Source of the DNA: Prochilodus magdalenae
Taxonomy: Eukaryota; Chordata; Actinopteri; Characiformes; Prochilodontidae
Length of the DNA stretch: 64,000 bases
Direction: 5' to 3'
NCBI GenBank assembly: GCA_024036415.1
Contig: JAMWET010006964.1
Location: 62,001 to 126,000 of the forward strand
Below the pieces are notes generated by a model. It searched no databases. It was not told the origin of the DNA and saw nothing but the letters and a program-made list of their open reading frames with translations. Both the position numbers and the translations under genes were made by a program. Shown piece after piece: positions 43,980 through 57,500 of this stretch. How positions within the stretch are numbered: the first letter of the stretch is position 1; each line of letters begins with the position of its first letter.

Positions 43980-45400
43980 CGCCTTCCTCAAAAGCCTCAG
44001 GCTGAATAAATCAGAGGCTAAATGCATCACCAGAGTTTTATGAAGACGTTTGCATTTTGAACTAGTTGGATGCGTGAATGAACAGGTCAATAAAACAAGG
44101 ACGGGCATTGTGTCTTATGTATTAGGCTTGCGGCAGTGGTTTACCATCACACAGTGTGATTGCCTTTCTTTTTACTAGATGCATAAATTGAGGGGCACAG
44201 GTGTCCAAATGTCCCTCCATCAACCCTTGTGAAAATATGACGAATGCTTTGTTTAGCCAGACAATGACCTGCCTGTCTGTGGTCACTTTTAAAGTAGCAA
44301 GCAATGGAGAACTATAGATAGAGATTTTAGACAATATTTACCATTCTATACATTTCCAATGGATATTTTCTGTAGGTAAATATAATTTTTGATTACATTT
44401 GGCACCATGAATATCAGTTTCTCATAAAAACATTGTCCAGACCATTTGACATTTGCTTTGCTGTTTCATATTAATCTAAATTCCAGGAATAGTCATTTGC
44501 CACCTATTAAACCGGTTACTATGTAGTGAATTGTCCGCAAAGCCTACAATAAATTTATTTATATGTATACATGCCATAATAGGAGCCACTACTAAGATGA
44601 GGCCACCGAATAGCAAGATGACAGGCGTGGAGGCGGCAATAACCCTGTTTATTGAATTTATGACATGACATCCACGTCTTTGTTCGCAGGCTCTTTCACT
44701 GCCTCTCATTTCTCTATCAGCGATGACTGAAAGGCGGGGTGATGCAAATGCAACGTTTGCACTGAAGATACAAACTGAGCGCTCGAGAGGTTCAAATACA
44801 ACATTGCTTTTCACTCAGGCACGTTCCCTTCACACTGGTCTCGGCCTTTTAGGCTTGTTTGGTATACATACCATGCAAATGAACAGATGTACGCAAGTTA
44901 CCCATAAACCACATAAACAATAATTATTATAATATGTATTTTAAATTAATTACAGAGATAGCCAATCAGTCTGCGTGGTGTGGATTCTTAATGACAGTCT
45001 TCTGTGGAAACGCATTTCTCAACTCCATGTGGTTATAAGGGCCTGTTTTCCATGACACCAGTAGATGGCGGGAAATAATGCAATTACCTCATCTTCAGGC
45101 AAATATCATGTAATGTTTAGCAGATTTTACTTTCATGGAGTGAAAAAGAAATGTCTTTGTGTGTAGGCCTGCAAACACACACTATAGTTTTAGGGATGGA
45201 AAAACATTGTATTTATGTGCTTCATATCTTCATATATATTTTCCCACTACAGGGTTAGTTTAAGTAAAGTCCACACCTAAAGCTATTTCAGTAAGTCGTA
45301 GATATACACCTAGTTAAGTTCATTTTGGACATTGACAAATGTATTGCTGTTCTAGCTGTCCAGCACAGTATAATAGAGTTGAATAATAAAAATAATAATA
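43980..45400. other. Region upstream of uts2
   Basis: No confirmed gene. A 112-codon minus-strand open frame (44476-44814) with a hydrophobic stretch (VILLFGGLILVVAPIMACIH) is not recognised and is probably chance. The rest is A/T-rich. Confidence 0.5.
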
Positions 45401-45409
45401 AGGTCGAAA

Positions 45410-45710
45410 TTAAATAATTAAATCAATCAATATTTATATAGTACTTTTTATAACGAACCTTGTTTTAAAGCAGCTTTACAGAAAAAGAGTTTACAAAAAA
45501 AAATAAGAATAAAAAATATAAAAAGAAAGGAGCTGATGTAGAAATGTAGGGAAGGGAAATCCAGGTCCAAACTTCTCATGGGCAAGCCAAAGGCAACAGT
45601 GGCAAGTAAAAACTCCCTTGGAGTAAGAAAGAAACCTTAAGAGGAACCCACGTTCAAGGGAGAAACCCATCCTCCTCTGGTCCACAAATAATGAATTTGA
45701 GCTCAAAGTG
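45410..45710. repeat. Common teleost interspersed repeat (inverse of 33843-34060)
   Basis: TTTAAAGCAGCTTTACAGAA near the left and AAGAAACCTTAAGAGGAACC then GGGAGAAACCCATCCTCCTC match the pattern of this frequent teleost repeat in reverse orientation. Confidence 0.65.
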
Positions 45711-45889
45711 CAGACTAGACTAGGCTACACTTTTTTTCCTGCTCCCAACTTTCTTCTTTTAAAATTTGTCCCGCTCCTGCCAACATTTTCCCTCATACCC
45801 ACCCACAATGTAGACACTTCGACCCATTCCCACCCATAGGCCCATACTAGGGCAGATGACCTCCAAAGTTTAATATACTGTGCCCTATC

Positions 45890-46440
45890 ATGGTGCAAAT
45901 TTTAGTAACTTGGTACTAACTGATGTTGCACTTTGTTCAAAATGACTTTCAGCTTTAATTTAAGAGTATTTCCATCCAAATCAGGGAAGGTCTATTTTTT
46001 GTTTAGGGTTTTAAAAACTGGACAGTTGGCTGCTGACCTGTTCCATGGCCAAGGGTGACTTTTGCCTTTGAGGGTTTGTTTCTGCTAACCTTTAATGTGA
46101 AAGACCTTCACTTCCAGTAAATCAAACCATCATCATGTTAGGAAATCAAAACCAAGCCATCTATGAAACAGGAAAGACATTAGGTACTGTTTTGTACATT
46201 GCTGCAAGGAAAGAACCCGCTAGTCCACTCAGAAATACAAAGGTCAAGAAGGAAACACTTGGAAAACAAGTGTGGTGGATGACAGAAGATTTTTTCCCGA
46301 GGAAGAAAAACCCTTCACAACAGCTGGCCAAATCCAAATCAAGAACATTTTCAGGATGAGTCAACAACAACAAAAACAACAACAACAAAAACAAGAGAGT
46401 AAATATAGGAGATTTATCACTTGATGTAAACCAAAATCAG
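45890..46440 (+). mobile_element. Tc1/mariner-type transposon relic
   Basis: CAAAATGACTTTCAGCTTTA + ATTTAAGAGTATTTCCATCC + AAATCAGGGAAGG is typical of a teleost mariner-type element. It continues into a lysine-rich broken frame (GKTLGTVLYIAARKEPASPL). No intact transposase. Confidence 0.55.
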
Positions 46441-46579
46441 AATGACCAAATCTACAGAGTTTGCCAAAAACAAGCCTGGATAGTTCTGGAACAACATCTT
46501 ATGAACAGAAGACCAACTTGTACCAGAATGATAGTAGAAAGTAGAAAGAGTAGAAAGAAAGAAGGGAATTAACTGCTTG

Positions 46580-48170
46580 TGATCTAAAGCATCCAGACCA
46601 CCTCACCCTGGAGGTAGTGTGGCATGGTTATGCATTGTTTCACGTGGTGCTTATTGATGATGTAAGCAGCGGGATGGTTTCCGAAGTGTACAGCTATATC
46701 TACATACATTCAGAAGAGTGAGGTTTTGCAGGAGGTCAATCCTCTGACCTGCACGCACTACAGCAGCATGGCTTTGTCATAAAATAGTCCAGGTGCTAAA
46801 ATGGCCTGCCTGTAGTCCACACTGATCAACCCACTGAAAACATCTGGTGCAATATGAAACTGAAAAACACAGTGTCGAACTCTGCATCTATTCCACAGCC
46901 ATACTGACCCTCACTCCTCTATGTGTCTAATCCACAGCCATACTGATCCTTACTCCTCTATACGTCTAATCCACAGCCATACTGACCCTCACTCCTCTAT
47001 GTGTCTAATCCACAGCCATACTGATCCTTACTCCTCTATACGTCTAATCCACAGCCATACTGACCCTCACTCCTCTATGTGTCTAATACACAGCCATACT
47101 GACCCTCACTCCTCTATGTGTCTAATCCACAGCCATACTGACCCTCACTTCTTTATACGTCTAATCCACAGCCATACTGACCCTCACTTCTTTATACGTC
47201 TAATCCACAGCCATACTGACCCTCACTCCTCTCTGTGTCTAATCCACAGCCATACTGACCCTCACTCCTATATGTGTCTAATCCACAGCCATACTGACCC
47301 TCACTCCTCTATACGTCTAATCCACAGCCATACTGATCCTCACTCCTCTATACGTCTAATCCACAGCCATACTGATCCTCACTCCTCAATGTGTCTAACC
47401 CACAGTCATACTGACCCTCACTCCTCTATGTGTCTAATCCACAGCCATACTGACCCTTACTACTCTATGTGTCTAATCCACAGTCATACTGACCCCCAGT
47501 CCTCTATACGTCTAATCCACAGCCATACTGACCCTCACTCCTCTATGTGTCTAATCCACAGTCATACTGACCCCCAGTCCTCTATACGTCTAATCCACAG
47601 CCATACTGACCCTCACTCCTCTATGTGTCTAATCCACAGCCATACTGACCCTCACTCCTATATGTGTCTAATCCACAGCCATACTGACCCTCACTCCTAT
47701 ATGTGTCTAATCCACAGTCATACTGACCCCCACTCCTCTATACGTCTAATCCACAGCCATACTGACCGTCACTCCTCTATGTGTCTAACCAACAGTCATA
47801 CTGACCCTCATGCCTCTATGTGTCTAATCCACAGTCATACTGACACTCACTCCGCAAAGGGATTCGTTGGTCGTCTTCACCAAGACAAAAGCGGGACTCG
47901 TCACCTAAGATGACCCGCTGCCATTCTGAATCACTTCATGAGAGTCTGGCACGGCACCATTGTCTTTGGCCATGGTTGACGTGGTTTTAAGGTTATTGCT
48001 TTCATGTAGTCCTGCGTTGTGCAGCCGTTTGCTGGCAGTAATAGATGATTCATGGAGGGCATCACTCTTGCTAAAGGTCCACAGTAGTGGATGTTGGGTC
48101 AGGTTCAGCAATAAGGCCCATCCTTGCTTACGTCACATGCATGGCCGAGCATTAAACTTGAACCATTAGC
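46580..48170. mobile_element. Tc1-like relic split by a 39-bp minisatellite
   Basis: Left part (46600-46890) shows transposase remains: ATGGCCTGCCTGTAGTCCAC + ...ACCCACTGAAAACATCTGGT parallels the Tc1 'WPACSPDLNPIENIW' motif with stops. Right part (47850-48150) has the noncoding-strand style CTTCACCAAGACAAAAGCGG + GACTCGTCACC of another Tc1 portion in the opposite orientation. Orientation and completeness are uncertain. Confidence 0.45.
46891..47854. repeat. Minisatellite, 39-bp unit, about 25 copies
   Basis: Unit CTAATCCACAGCCATACTGA + CCCTCACTCCTCTATGTGT. Two variants, ending TATGTGT or TATACGT, partly alternate to give 78-bp dimers. As 39 is a multiple of three, one frame stays open for about 330 codons with the 13-residue period CLIHSHTDPHSSM; no signal, start context or family supports a protein. 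Confidence 0.92.
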
Positions 48171-48479
48171 GCGTCTTATGATGTCAAACCTACCCACTTC
48201 ATTTTTCATTCCTACTGGAAGTATATGGCAGTAAGTCTTAGAAATATATTTTTGAGAAAAGTTTTTTTTATTCAAATTTAGGAAAATAACTATTTTGTTG
48301 TGTGTTTATGTTTATACTTGGTGACATAATGAAGCATCTATACAACCTTGCAATTTGTCAGAGATCTAACTTCTGTAGGTTAAATTTGTATTTTAAATGA
48401 GCAGAATTTTTTTTTAAAAACTTCACTATTCTGATATATTCAGATACTTCAGTATCTGTACTACAGTCTGTATGTTTTT

Positions 48480-49080
48480 CCCTTCGTTTGTATTTTTAGT
48501 AGTTGCAATTTAGTAGTTTAGGAGCTTTAGTTTAGTTTAGTTTAAGTTAGTAGTTTAGTTGTTATAGTAGTTTAGTTTGTAGTTTAGTTAGTAGTTGATA
48601 GTGTAGTAGTTTTGTGGTTTAGTTGATATTTTAGCAGTTTTAGTAGTTTTAGTTATTTAGTTAGTAGTTTACGTTTAGTTTAGGTTAGTAGTTAAGTAGT
48701 TTAGTTAGCATTTCAATAGTTTTAGGAGTTTAGTTAGTAGTTGATAGTGTAGTAGTTTTGTGGTTTAGTTGATATTTTAGCAGTTTTAGTAGTTTTAGTT
48801 ATTTAGTTAGTAGTTTACGTTTAGTTTAGTTTAAGTTAGTAGTTAAGTAGTTTAGTTAGTATTTCAATAGTTTTAGGAGTTTAGTTAGTAGTTGATAGTG
48901 TAGTAGTTTTGTGGTTTAGTTGATATTTTAGTAGTTTTAGTTATTTAGTTAGTAGTTTACTTTTAGTTTAGTTTAAGTCAGTAGTTAAGTAATTTAGTTA
49001 GTATTTTAATAGTTTAGTTAGTAGTTGAATTATTTTAGTTAGTAGTTAGATTAGTAGTTTAGTTAGTTAACAGTTTACTT
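48480..49080. repeat. TTTAGT-rich tandem repeat with about 148-bp higher-order unit
   Basis: Dense AGTAGTTTAGTTAG words; within them GTAGTTGATAGTGTAGTAGT recurs at 48591, 48737 and 48888 (146 and 151 bp apart), with the intervening sequence also conserved. Confidence 0.85.
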
Positions 49081-49779
49081 TTTACTCATGAATTTATTGT
49101 GGGTAAGTCTCAGTTGTGCTGTTTATACTTATAATAACTAGTATGCTTTAGTGTGTAGTGTATAGTACAGGTACAAATGAAATTGTTAAGTATACTCAAA
49201 AATCCATAACGCACACTTAGAACCAGTTCATTTATTTATATGGTAATGATGAACAGTACTGTCCCACAAAGCAATGGGTAACGAAAGGAGACGGAAATGG
49301 TGGACAGACATTCAGTGGTGGTGGCAAGACCAGAAATGGTACATAAATATTCAACCCAAATCTGTCAATAGACTTTAAACATACATGTAATCTAGTAAAT
49401 AATCATTTTAATACAAGTCCAGCTTGGTATGATGTAAACTTCATCACCTCCTGTTAGTAATAAACAAAGCAGTATGCTAATATTGGGTGTTCTAGACTCT
49501 AGAACTCATACTATTAAGACTAGTACAGAGTATATACTGTGTAGTATTAGTGTGTAGTACACAACTGAGACGAAGCCTGTAACTTAATTTAAAACTGATA
49601 ATTCACCCTCTGAGGCTCCTCACCTCTGGTGAAATTAACCAATGGACGACACCGGTCAGGTTTAGCTGTGCACCTGAAATTCACTTTAAAGAATAATACA
49701 AAGGATATTTGTCAAATGAGCACATTTCTCACTGGTAAACGGGGGATGTTAGGAACAAAGGCAGGCTAATTCCTGGTTA

Positions 49780-50091
49780 GAGCAGTAGGGGAGGGTGATC
49801 GAGTTGCCGGGAGGAGCAGAAGTTTGTCCGTGCTGGCTCACCATCCGCCCCCTGGCAGCTTTGTTTCATTGACAAAAACAGGGAAGAGTTTCCACCGAAC
49901 TGCTGCGGGTTTGTTGTCGGTGTATCACGTTCGTTCGTCGACTTTCCCCCATGACTAACGAGGAAGACTCGCTTTAATGCGAATCTATAGATTCCAGACT
50001 GACCGTCTGCTCAACAAGTAACACGTTCCAGCTAATTCAGGAGGACGTCGACGGTTTACACGGGAGGGCTGTTGTGAGCTGGAGACTCAGG
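49780..50091 (+). promoter_or_regulatory. Probable ccdc50 promoter and 5' UTR exon
   Basis: Locally C+G- and CpG-rich DNA in an A/T-rich setting (CACGTTCGTTCGTCGACTTT, GAGGACGTCGACGGTTTACA). It ends at a good donor, ACTCAG|GTGACA, at 50091. A CCAAT word lies just upstream (about 49637). It precedes the first ccdc50 coding exon by 1.4 kb, as a noncoding first exon would. Confidence 0.45.
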
Positions 50092-51081
50092 TGACATACG
50101 TGTTGTGCGTTTCTGGTATTTTCTGAGGGGAAAGTCCAGTTCCTTCCCCTCAGCAGTCAGTACCGAGCGACTAACCATTCAGTCGTTCATAGAGGAGTGT
50201 ATGGTTGTATACGGAGGTGAGGAATTGTTTACCTCAGGAATGCGGAATGGCAGCGCGAGCTCCAACTGCACACGTTCTTCTCCTCCTTTCTGTTTTCTTT
50301 CTGTTCAGCCTGCTATCAAATAAGCTTCGCTTTCCTCACCTCAACTTTCCAACGTTTGCTCGCTACACAACTGCTGTAATGCCATTAACCTGTAGAATAA
50401 AGGTCTGTGTCTGTCTTATGTTAAAGGGCAGGTCCACCTGTATTTCCAAAATTGCTGAGCGTTTTTGGTGTAAAGCGGCTCGTTTGTAGAAAAACTTAAA
50501 AACTGATTCCTGTACAGTGGTGGTGATGGGAACCAGGGGTGTCCATGTCAACAGTTTAGATATAGTCTTTCTATTTCCCATCCAAACCCTCCAGTGAAGA
50601 TACTCGTGGCTTGTGAGTTTTCAGGTGTAATGTAAAAGAGTGGGAAACCTGACCATATAAGTTTTCTCTTGGGACTATTTAACCTCACAGCACCTGAATT
50701 CATGTATCCTTCCACCAAGAATGGATTGAAATAAATGGATTTTATTTTAAATTTAGGCCAAAACGTTTGTCTGCTATTAAACAAGGCAATAAATAAATAA
50801 ATAAATCAACTTTTTTTAATAGCATTTGGTGAGGGACATTATATAGGCATTATACTCTTAAGATGTCGCATCCACACCACTATCCCACCACTATCCCCAC
50901 CACTGTGAACAGTTTTGACTCTTAAACTTCTAAATAACTTTTTCTTTTTTCTTTTTTTTTACACTTTAACAATTTATTTATATTGACATTTTGAAACACC
51001 CAGTGTTTTCCCATTTCACTGAATTTACATTTTAGTCTGGGAAAAAGGTTTAAGGAAATAGATTATTTGTTATTAATATAT

Positions 51082-51326
51082 TGTCACTGTCCAAAGGAAA
51101 ACAAAAGAAAGCTCTATTTTTGTCAATTTTGACTTTTATGCTTCATTTGAACACAGCAGCTGCAGTGTACATTATGTGCAAATGTTATGATGAACAGACA
51201 AAAAGCAATGGCCGAAAATGCTTGGAAAAATGTCTGGTTTCATTGACTTATATTAAAAACCAATTCGATTTTTGCCCTCTCCTGTAAGGTTACCATACCT
51301 GAGACTTGTTTTTCTTTGAACAGCTA
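51082..51326. mobile_element. MITE (copy 3 of the 13261-13507 family)
   Basis: Starts TGTCACTGTCCAAAGGAAAA, ends CTTGTTTTTCTTTGAACAGC; interior shares TGCTTGGAAAAATGTCTGGT + TTCATTGACTTA and TTTTGCCCTCTCCTGTAAGG with the others. More diverged than copies 1 and 2. Confidence 0.75.
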
Positions 51327-51530
51327 TATTTGTGTTGTAGACTGTGTATGTTTATGTACGTGTGTGTTCAAGTAAGTGACTTGTCATTATAATTGACCAG
51401 TTGCATTGAGAGTTTTATCAATACTCCATTCTCACTTCTTCAACGTAGGTTCCCCCTCTCCTGCCTTGACCGAAGCCCACAGGACATTTAGCCTTGGTTG
51501 CAGGTTGTTTTGCAGGGGCCATGAGGAGTC

Positions 51531-51579
51531 ATGGCGGAGCTGGAGGTGGACCAGAGTAGCTTACCAAGGGTTCAGGAAG
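51531..51579 (+). CDS. ccdc50: ccdc50 exon with start codon
   Basis: ATG at 51531 (context GTCATGG). An upstream ATG at 51521 is in another frame and runs to TAG at 51557-51559, so it is not the start. Donor GAAG|GTAAGA. Its acceptor may be TTTTGCAG (51515) or CAACGTAG (51448). Confidence 0.88.
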
Positions 51580-54500
51580 GTAAGAACATTCCATAGCTGC
51601 GTTTTTTCATTCTCACTCGTTCTCTCCGCTGCAGGTAAAACTACACAGTGAGCACATATACTTCTGTTACTTTTGAGCTGAACACATCTCTCACCTACGG
51701 CCACAGACAATAGATATTTTTCGGACATCTTCCTCAGCAGACATAACTTTGGAGCAACCAGGCATGATTCAAGGATTCAAGGATTCAAGGAGACTTTATT
51801 GTCATTCGCATCACATGTGGTACATGGGGTGGAACGGAATTGTGGTACCCAAGGACCCAGTTTTACCCAGACAGCAGTACTTAAATAAATAAAATAAACA
51901 TAAATATATAAAAATATATGTAAAAATGAAAATAAAAATAAGCAGGAATAGAGAAGGTAGCAGCAGAGTGTAATAAAGTGACTAGTGTTGCTAAAGTGTC
52001 TGTGCAGTGGTTCCACTAAGTGGCGTTTAAAAGTCTTACAGCTTCCGGAATGAAGCTGTTCCTCAGTCTGTTCGTTCTACACTTAATGCTCCGCAGCCTC
52101 CTGCCTGAGGGGAGCGGGACAAACAGTGAGTGTGCTGGGTGAGTGGGGTCCTTCATGATGCAGGTGGCCCTCTTCCTGCATCTGGAGGTGTAGATGTCCG
52201 TGGTGGTGGGGAGGCTGACTCCGACATGAATGCAGCTGATAAGAGTGTTGAATCTTATCGACATTCCAGGTGCATTCCCTCTGTCTCGCTTTCACAGGTG
52301 GTCAAGTAATGGAGTCTACCAAATCTGCATCATTGGAACGGTTCTGTTTATGAAGTTGTTTTTTCGCTTATGCTGTTGACTGGTTGAGGTTTAACAGTGC
52401 ACACATTTCAAGATGTAGTATTCATTGTGGTTTTTGTGCTTGATACATTGTTGATGGTTTATAGTCAATATTGAATTGTCAAAGGGGCTCTGGTGAAGGC
52501 ATAAACAACAAGTAAAAGACTATTTAGCATCACAAGTAACTGGATTCATGTGGCAGCATGGTCTCTTCACCCATGTATTGAAAATCATTAATTAGTGCTG
52601 TTATGATTACTAGATTAAAATGAGTCACTCTCTCAAACAATTATCAGTTCAAATTTACATTCTTGGTGTAGGTCTTTAAAGACGACTGTTCATACTGCTA
52701 TTTGCAATCTGCTTGGCTTGCGGTTATAGTGGAGGTACGTCATTTTGCCCTCCAAACTATGGCAAATTGTTCTCTTCCATTGTGTTTATGCATAGAAATT
52801 AATTGGCATAATTGTGAATCTTTGGAACTCCCAACACTTCCATCACTCTGAATTTGGCATTGTTGTTGGCTGTTGCATTTCAAGTGATTCAAAAGATAAT
52901 CCAATTTGAGCATCCGTCCGGAATTGTCCAGCATCTGAATGGATTTGCAGAAATAAGTGTCGTGTGTTTTTCTGCTATCCAGACTTTTAAAAAGTCTTCT
53001 GGATGTGCCAAAAATTGGATTTGAGCTGGCAGTTGGAACCAAGCTTAACTGACTATGTTGCTAGTAAACCATGTACATATAAATCATCATCAAAAATTCT
53101 TAAAATGATCATTAGCTGTCGGCACTTAGATTGGTTAAGTGTGTGAGAGGAAACCCACACCAGCAGGATCTCACAAATTACACATTTAATGTATATAAGG
53201 TAGAATAAATATTTGCTGTTTCATGTGTATGAGTACTATTAGTATGCAGTTTAATTACTAGTGAGATTTTAAAGGGGGTGGCTGTCTTGTAGTGAGCAGG
53301 AGAAAATGGGATATGATTTCCCTTTCCGTTCCTTTTTCCAAACACAATGCAGCCATTGTGTGGTGGCTTGCATTTGTACAGCTAACCAAGCACTGATCGC
53401 GGGAACAAAGCCCTCATCAGTCTGCATTACATCACTGTCTCTGGCAATTAATAGATGACCATGCACAGCATTTACACATCCATGACTCGTTTCTCTCAGA
53501 GTGATGAGTCGCCATGTTTGTTTTCTTTCCCAAATGCTTATCCACAGACCTCTGATAATTTATTTGGCCTTTCATTGTTTATTTACAGGCCAGTCCCTGA
53601 AAGTGTGGTGTTCCCAGTTTCTCATCCTTGTCCCCTCCTATTTCTTTCACCGTTAGTTTGCAACTCTTGCCTTATCAGTTCCTGTGCGTTTTTGCGTTTC
53701 TCTGGCAGCTTTGCTGACATACTGTGTGTGTGTGTGTGTGTGTGTTGGGGGGAATTCCAGTCTCTTGAGGAAAAGCAGGCCTCTTCCTACTGACCCCTGA
53801 CCTCCACCCTTGCCATTGACCCTCCTCATATGTCCGCTGAAATGTCTCTGGCCAGACAGATATTTATATCTGCCTGCAGGGGCTGACTAGATTGTTCTTT
53901 ACATCACTGTGCAGGAGGAGGTAAATGGTGGTGGTAGTGGTATAAAGAGAGAAGTTGTGTAATCATGATGATTGTTTTCTTTGTCTGTATCTCCCCTTCC
54001 AATTGGTCAACCACTTGGTCCTGTTGTCACTGTTTTAATGTCTTGCCGATGAACTACATTGAGGTTGTGGTAGAACATCTGCCTTTTTTTGCAAGTTGGG
54101 ACTAAGCAGTGGAGTCCTTGAGCTTATTGATGTTTGAGCTTAGTCATTTTTAATGATCATTTTGGTTATGTCCTACGGTCATGAATTTAGCTGCCTATGC
54201 AACTCCTGAAACTCCACTGAGGGTGGCTTTTTAAGACGCTGCAAAACCATGGATCGTTTTTCACACATTGTTGTGTGTTTCAGTTGGGTTTTGTCTGTTT
54301 AACAAACAATCTGTTTATTGTTTTTAGTAGTTTAAAGGAACATTCAGGCCTTATGAAATCAAAATACCATCCTCCCGGTTCCAACATGGTTCCTTAACTA
54401 TGTCAAAGACCCTCACTGAGTGTATTGATTGAAAACTAACTAAACAACCAACTACATACATTTATAAATAAGCATCTACTTGATGCTTAGTAACTCTAGA

Positions 54501-57500
54501 TGAGGTTAAGTGTAAAAGAGACGATGTGTAGATGCAATAAATTTATAAAGGCCATAACTTAACATACAGTAGAAAGACAAAAAAATAAAAATAAAAGCAA
54601 ATGTTAATTTTAATTGATGATGGCTTTAAACCAAAACTATACCATACGCCTGCAGCATATCCTAATGAACTGTCTGAAAACCCCCAATTCTATTTAAACT
54701 TCCTCCCTCCTGCCTACTGTGTAATGCGAGTGTGTCTTTGGGCTGGGCTCCTGTGAAAACTAGTTAGGCCACTAGCGAGTCACACCCTCTACTTCTGCCA
54801 ATCCCCTGCATTTAGACCTGCAGCAACACTTTTACACCCAAGCTAGTCCTCCAGGCGGCCTGGACGGATCATAGTTAATCCCGTCTTCTTCACGGCAAGG
54901 GGCGGAAAGACATGGAGGCTTCTGTTCTCCAGCAGGTGGCTGATCCACTTAGCGGGGTAATGTTCCATTAGCGAGGCAGAGCGTGATAAAATAGGATTCT
55001 TTTGATTCAGGTCAGCACCTGTCTACACCTTTTCTGTCAGATTGGATCGTTTATAGGCACGAAACATTGTGTGTAGTTTATTAATAACAATAATACTGTT
55101 CTAATGTCCAGTAATGATATTGGCACAAAAGCACATGAATGAATCTGGTTGGACAGAATAGCTTATAGTTCTATGCATAGAAAGAGTGAAGTATAAAAAG
55201 TGTAAGGAAGTGGAGAAAAGCAAACAGTAGTTACAGTTAGCATAACTTAACATATACTATAATTGCAACCACTTAACTAGTCATATTTTTAACATTCAGT
55301 TCAACTGCATTATACTAAAATACTGATATTAATAATGTATTTATAAACTATATAACTTGCAAAAACAGAATTTGGGGTTTACTTTTTTCTTTTGTCTATT
55401 ACTAAATGTAGTCTGATCTGAAACTAAACATGCAAATACAAGGTGTGTGTGTGTGTGTGTGTATGTATGTATATATATATATATATATATATATACTTGT
55501 ACTATATATCTCAACTTGGTTAGTAAATAAAATGGCTGTATTTATTCATTATGTTTTTTTTATCTTGTCACACAGTGTATTGCAATATGAAGAAATATTG
55601 CAATATTTAATATTTTATTTTTGCCTAATGACTTGAATAGAGCATTAACTAATTATTATTAGTAAAACTAATAATATTAATATTAATAATAATAATAATG
55701 TTGTTGTTTTTGTTGTTAAGCCGAGAGATTACTAATTAACATTTTGTGTGAGTGTGAATCATCATTTCTGAAATTGTAATGATCCATAATCGATTTCAGT
55801 GCACCAAACACGAAAGCAGGCGACCGCTGTGACTCTACCTCTCTCTGTGTACTGAGTGTGTGCACATTGCGTTTACAGTGCTTACACAGTCTATTGTGTG
55901 GGTCTTTGTGAGCCCTGGGTCCACTGTAAAAGTAAGTCAGTAAGTTTCTCTGTAAAGCACCATTTCACATCCAACCACAGTGACTTTGTTTATATCTCAG
56001 TGACTGAATTATGTAGAAATATTTGGATATTGGTGGATTGCTGTTTCTCGAGCTAATAACACACTCAAGAGAGCAAACTTGACATCTTTTGTCTGCAGTT
56101 TAAAAGGGGCTGTAATGTTTTGGCATAGTGTATGGATGACCTCTGTGCTCGATAAAGCAGCTGCAATAAGTGATAAAAAAAAATTCGCTGTCTAAATGAC
56201 GCTGAACAGCTGCACAGTTCTAATCTCTCCTGCTGCAGAAGCATTACTGGCACATCTGGAAACATTTAGTCACTTAATGTATGTGTGTGCTGACGGAGAC
56301 AGTGGCAGAGGTTTTGTGTGCGTGCGTAATCTAATAGGGGGCATTACTTTGTGTAGCAGGTGGGCTAGAGCCCAGAGAAGGCTTTTCTTATCTGACTACT
56401 CTAGAGAGATGTCGCTCTTCATTAGGGGTCTCACAGATGGATACGGCGGCAGTCATGATTGAATATAGAGGGATCGCAGAGTTAGTCCTGCTAGATTAGC
56501 CGTCTGGACCCCTTGAGCCCCTGAGCTATAGATAGTCTTTCCACCAACTGCACAGGTCAGAGGCTAGGCCATTACAGAAGCAGAAGCAGGTGAGGAACAA
56601 TACGAGGGGCAGCACTGAGCGTGGAGCCATATCATGTTTAAGCACCACCATCTATGGTCCGTAATGACTGAAGTTACGGCAGGGTGCTGAGCCGACATAT
56701 AGTAGCAGAGCAAGCTTTGTTTTTAAAGGCCAGTAAAGTGGAACATCTTTTTTTCATTAGGAACCAAACCACAAGGAACCAAAACAATTAAAATCACATC
56801 ACTAGTAGGCCACATGGTCACCTGATCACAGGTAATCAGTGATTATATTAATTTTGTGTTTACTTTGCAGCAAACGGGAGAATGGGAGAACTGTGGAGCT
56901 AAACTTAAGGCAAATAAAAGAAACCTCAGTGAGCAATGCTTGTTTAACTGCGCTGGAGCTCTTTCTGTTGTAAGTTGGCAGCTACTGGAATTATTGGAAG
57001 ATGGATATATACTGTCCTTTTTGAAAGTCCTGACCTGGTAGAATTGCATTGAACCCTGGAACATAACACCTCACTACAGTGGCATGCGTGAGCAACGACC
57101 GAGGCTCTGGCTGCTGTCTCAATTACAGGGTGTACGTTTCCCTCAGACAGCCCGCCAGGCACAGCCATGTGCCAAATCGCAGAGTCTAAGGTTAGAACTG
57201 TCCAGATTTAGAAGAAAAGAAGTTGGTGAGATTGGTGTGTGTGGTTTGCCTGGGGAACAGCAAAGCAGCTGTTTACATCAGCGTAAGGATAGATGTTCAT
57301 GACAGCGGGTTCCTTTGGATTCACTTAGCACGAAATGTTGTTGTTTTAGGAGCGTAAATAGTGCAAGTGTTTAAGTGCTTTGCACAATGTGATCTCCAGA
57401 CTAAAGGGTTTGGAAGATCCAGCATAATGAAGCTTCCAGAGGGCTTTGGCTTATGTGGATGTAGATCCCTAGCTATGACTAGCTGTTATGGCTGGCTATG

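Noticed and set aside
46921..47913. 330-codon open frame with 13-residue repeats
   Set aside because: Produced by a 39-bp minisatellite whose length is a multiple of three; flanks are transposon relics.
56850..57064. Exon-like open frame after TTTGCAG at about 56870
   Set aside because: The frame and ends do not fit the ccdc50 phase or sequence, and no family is recognised.
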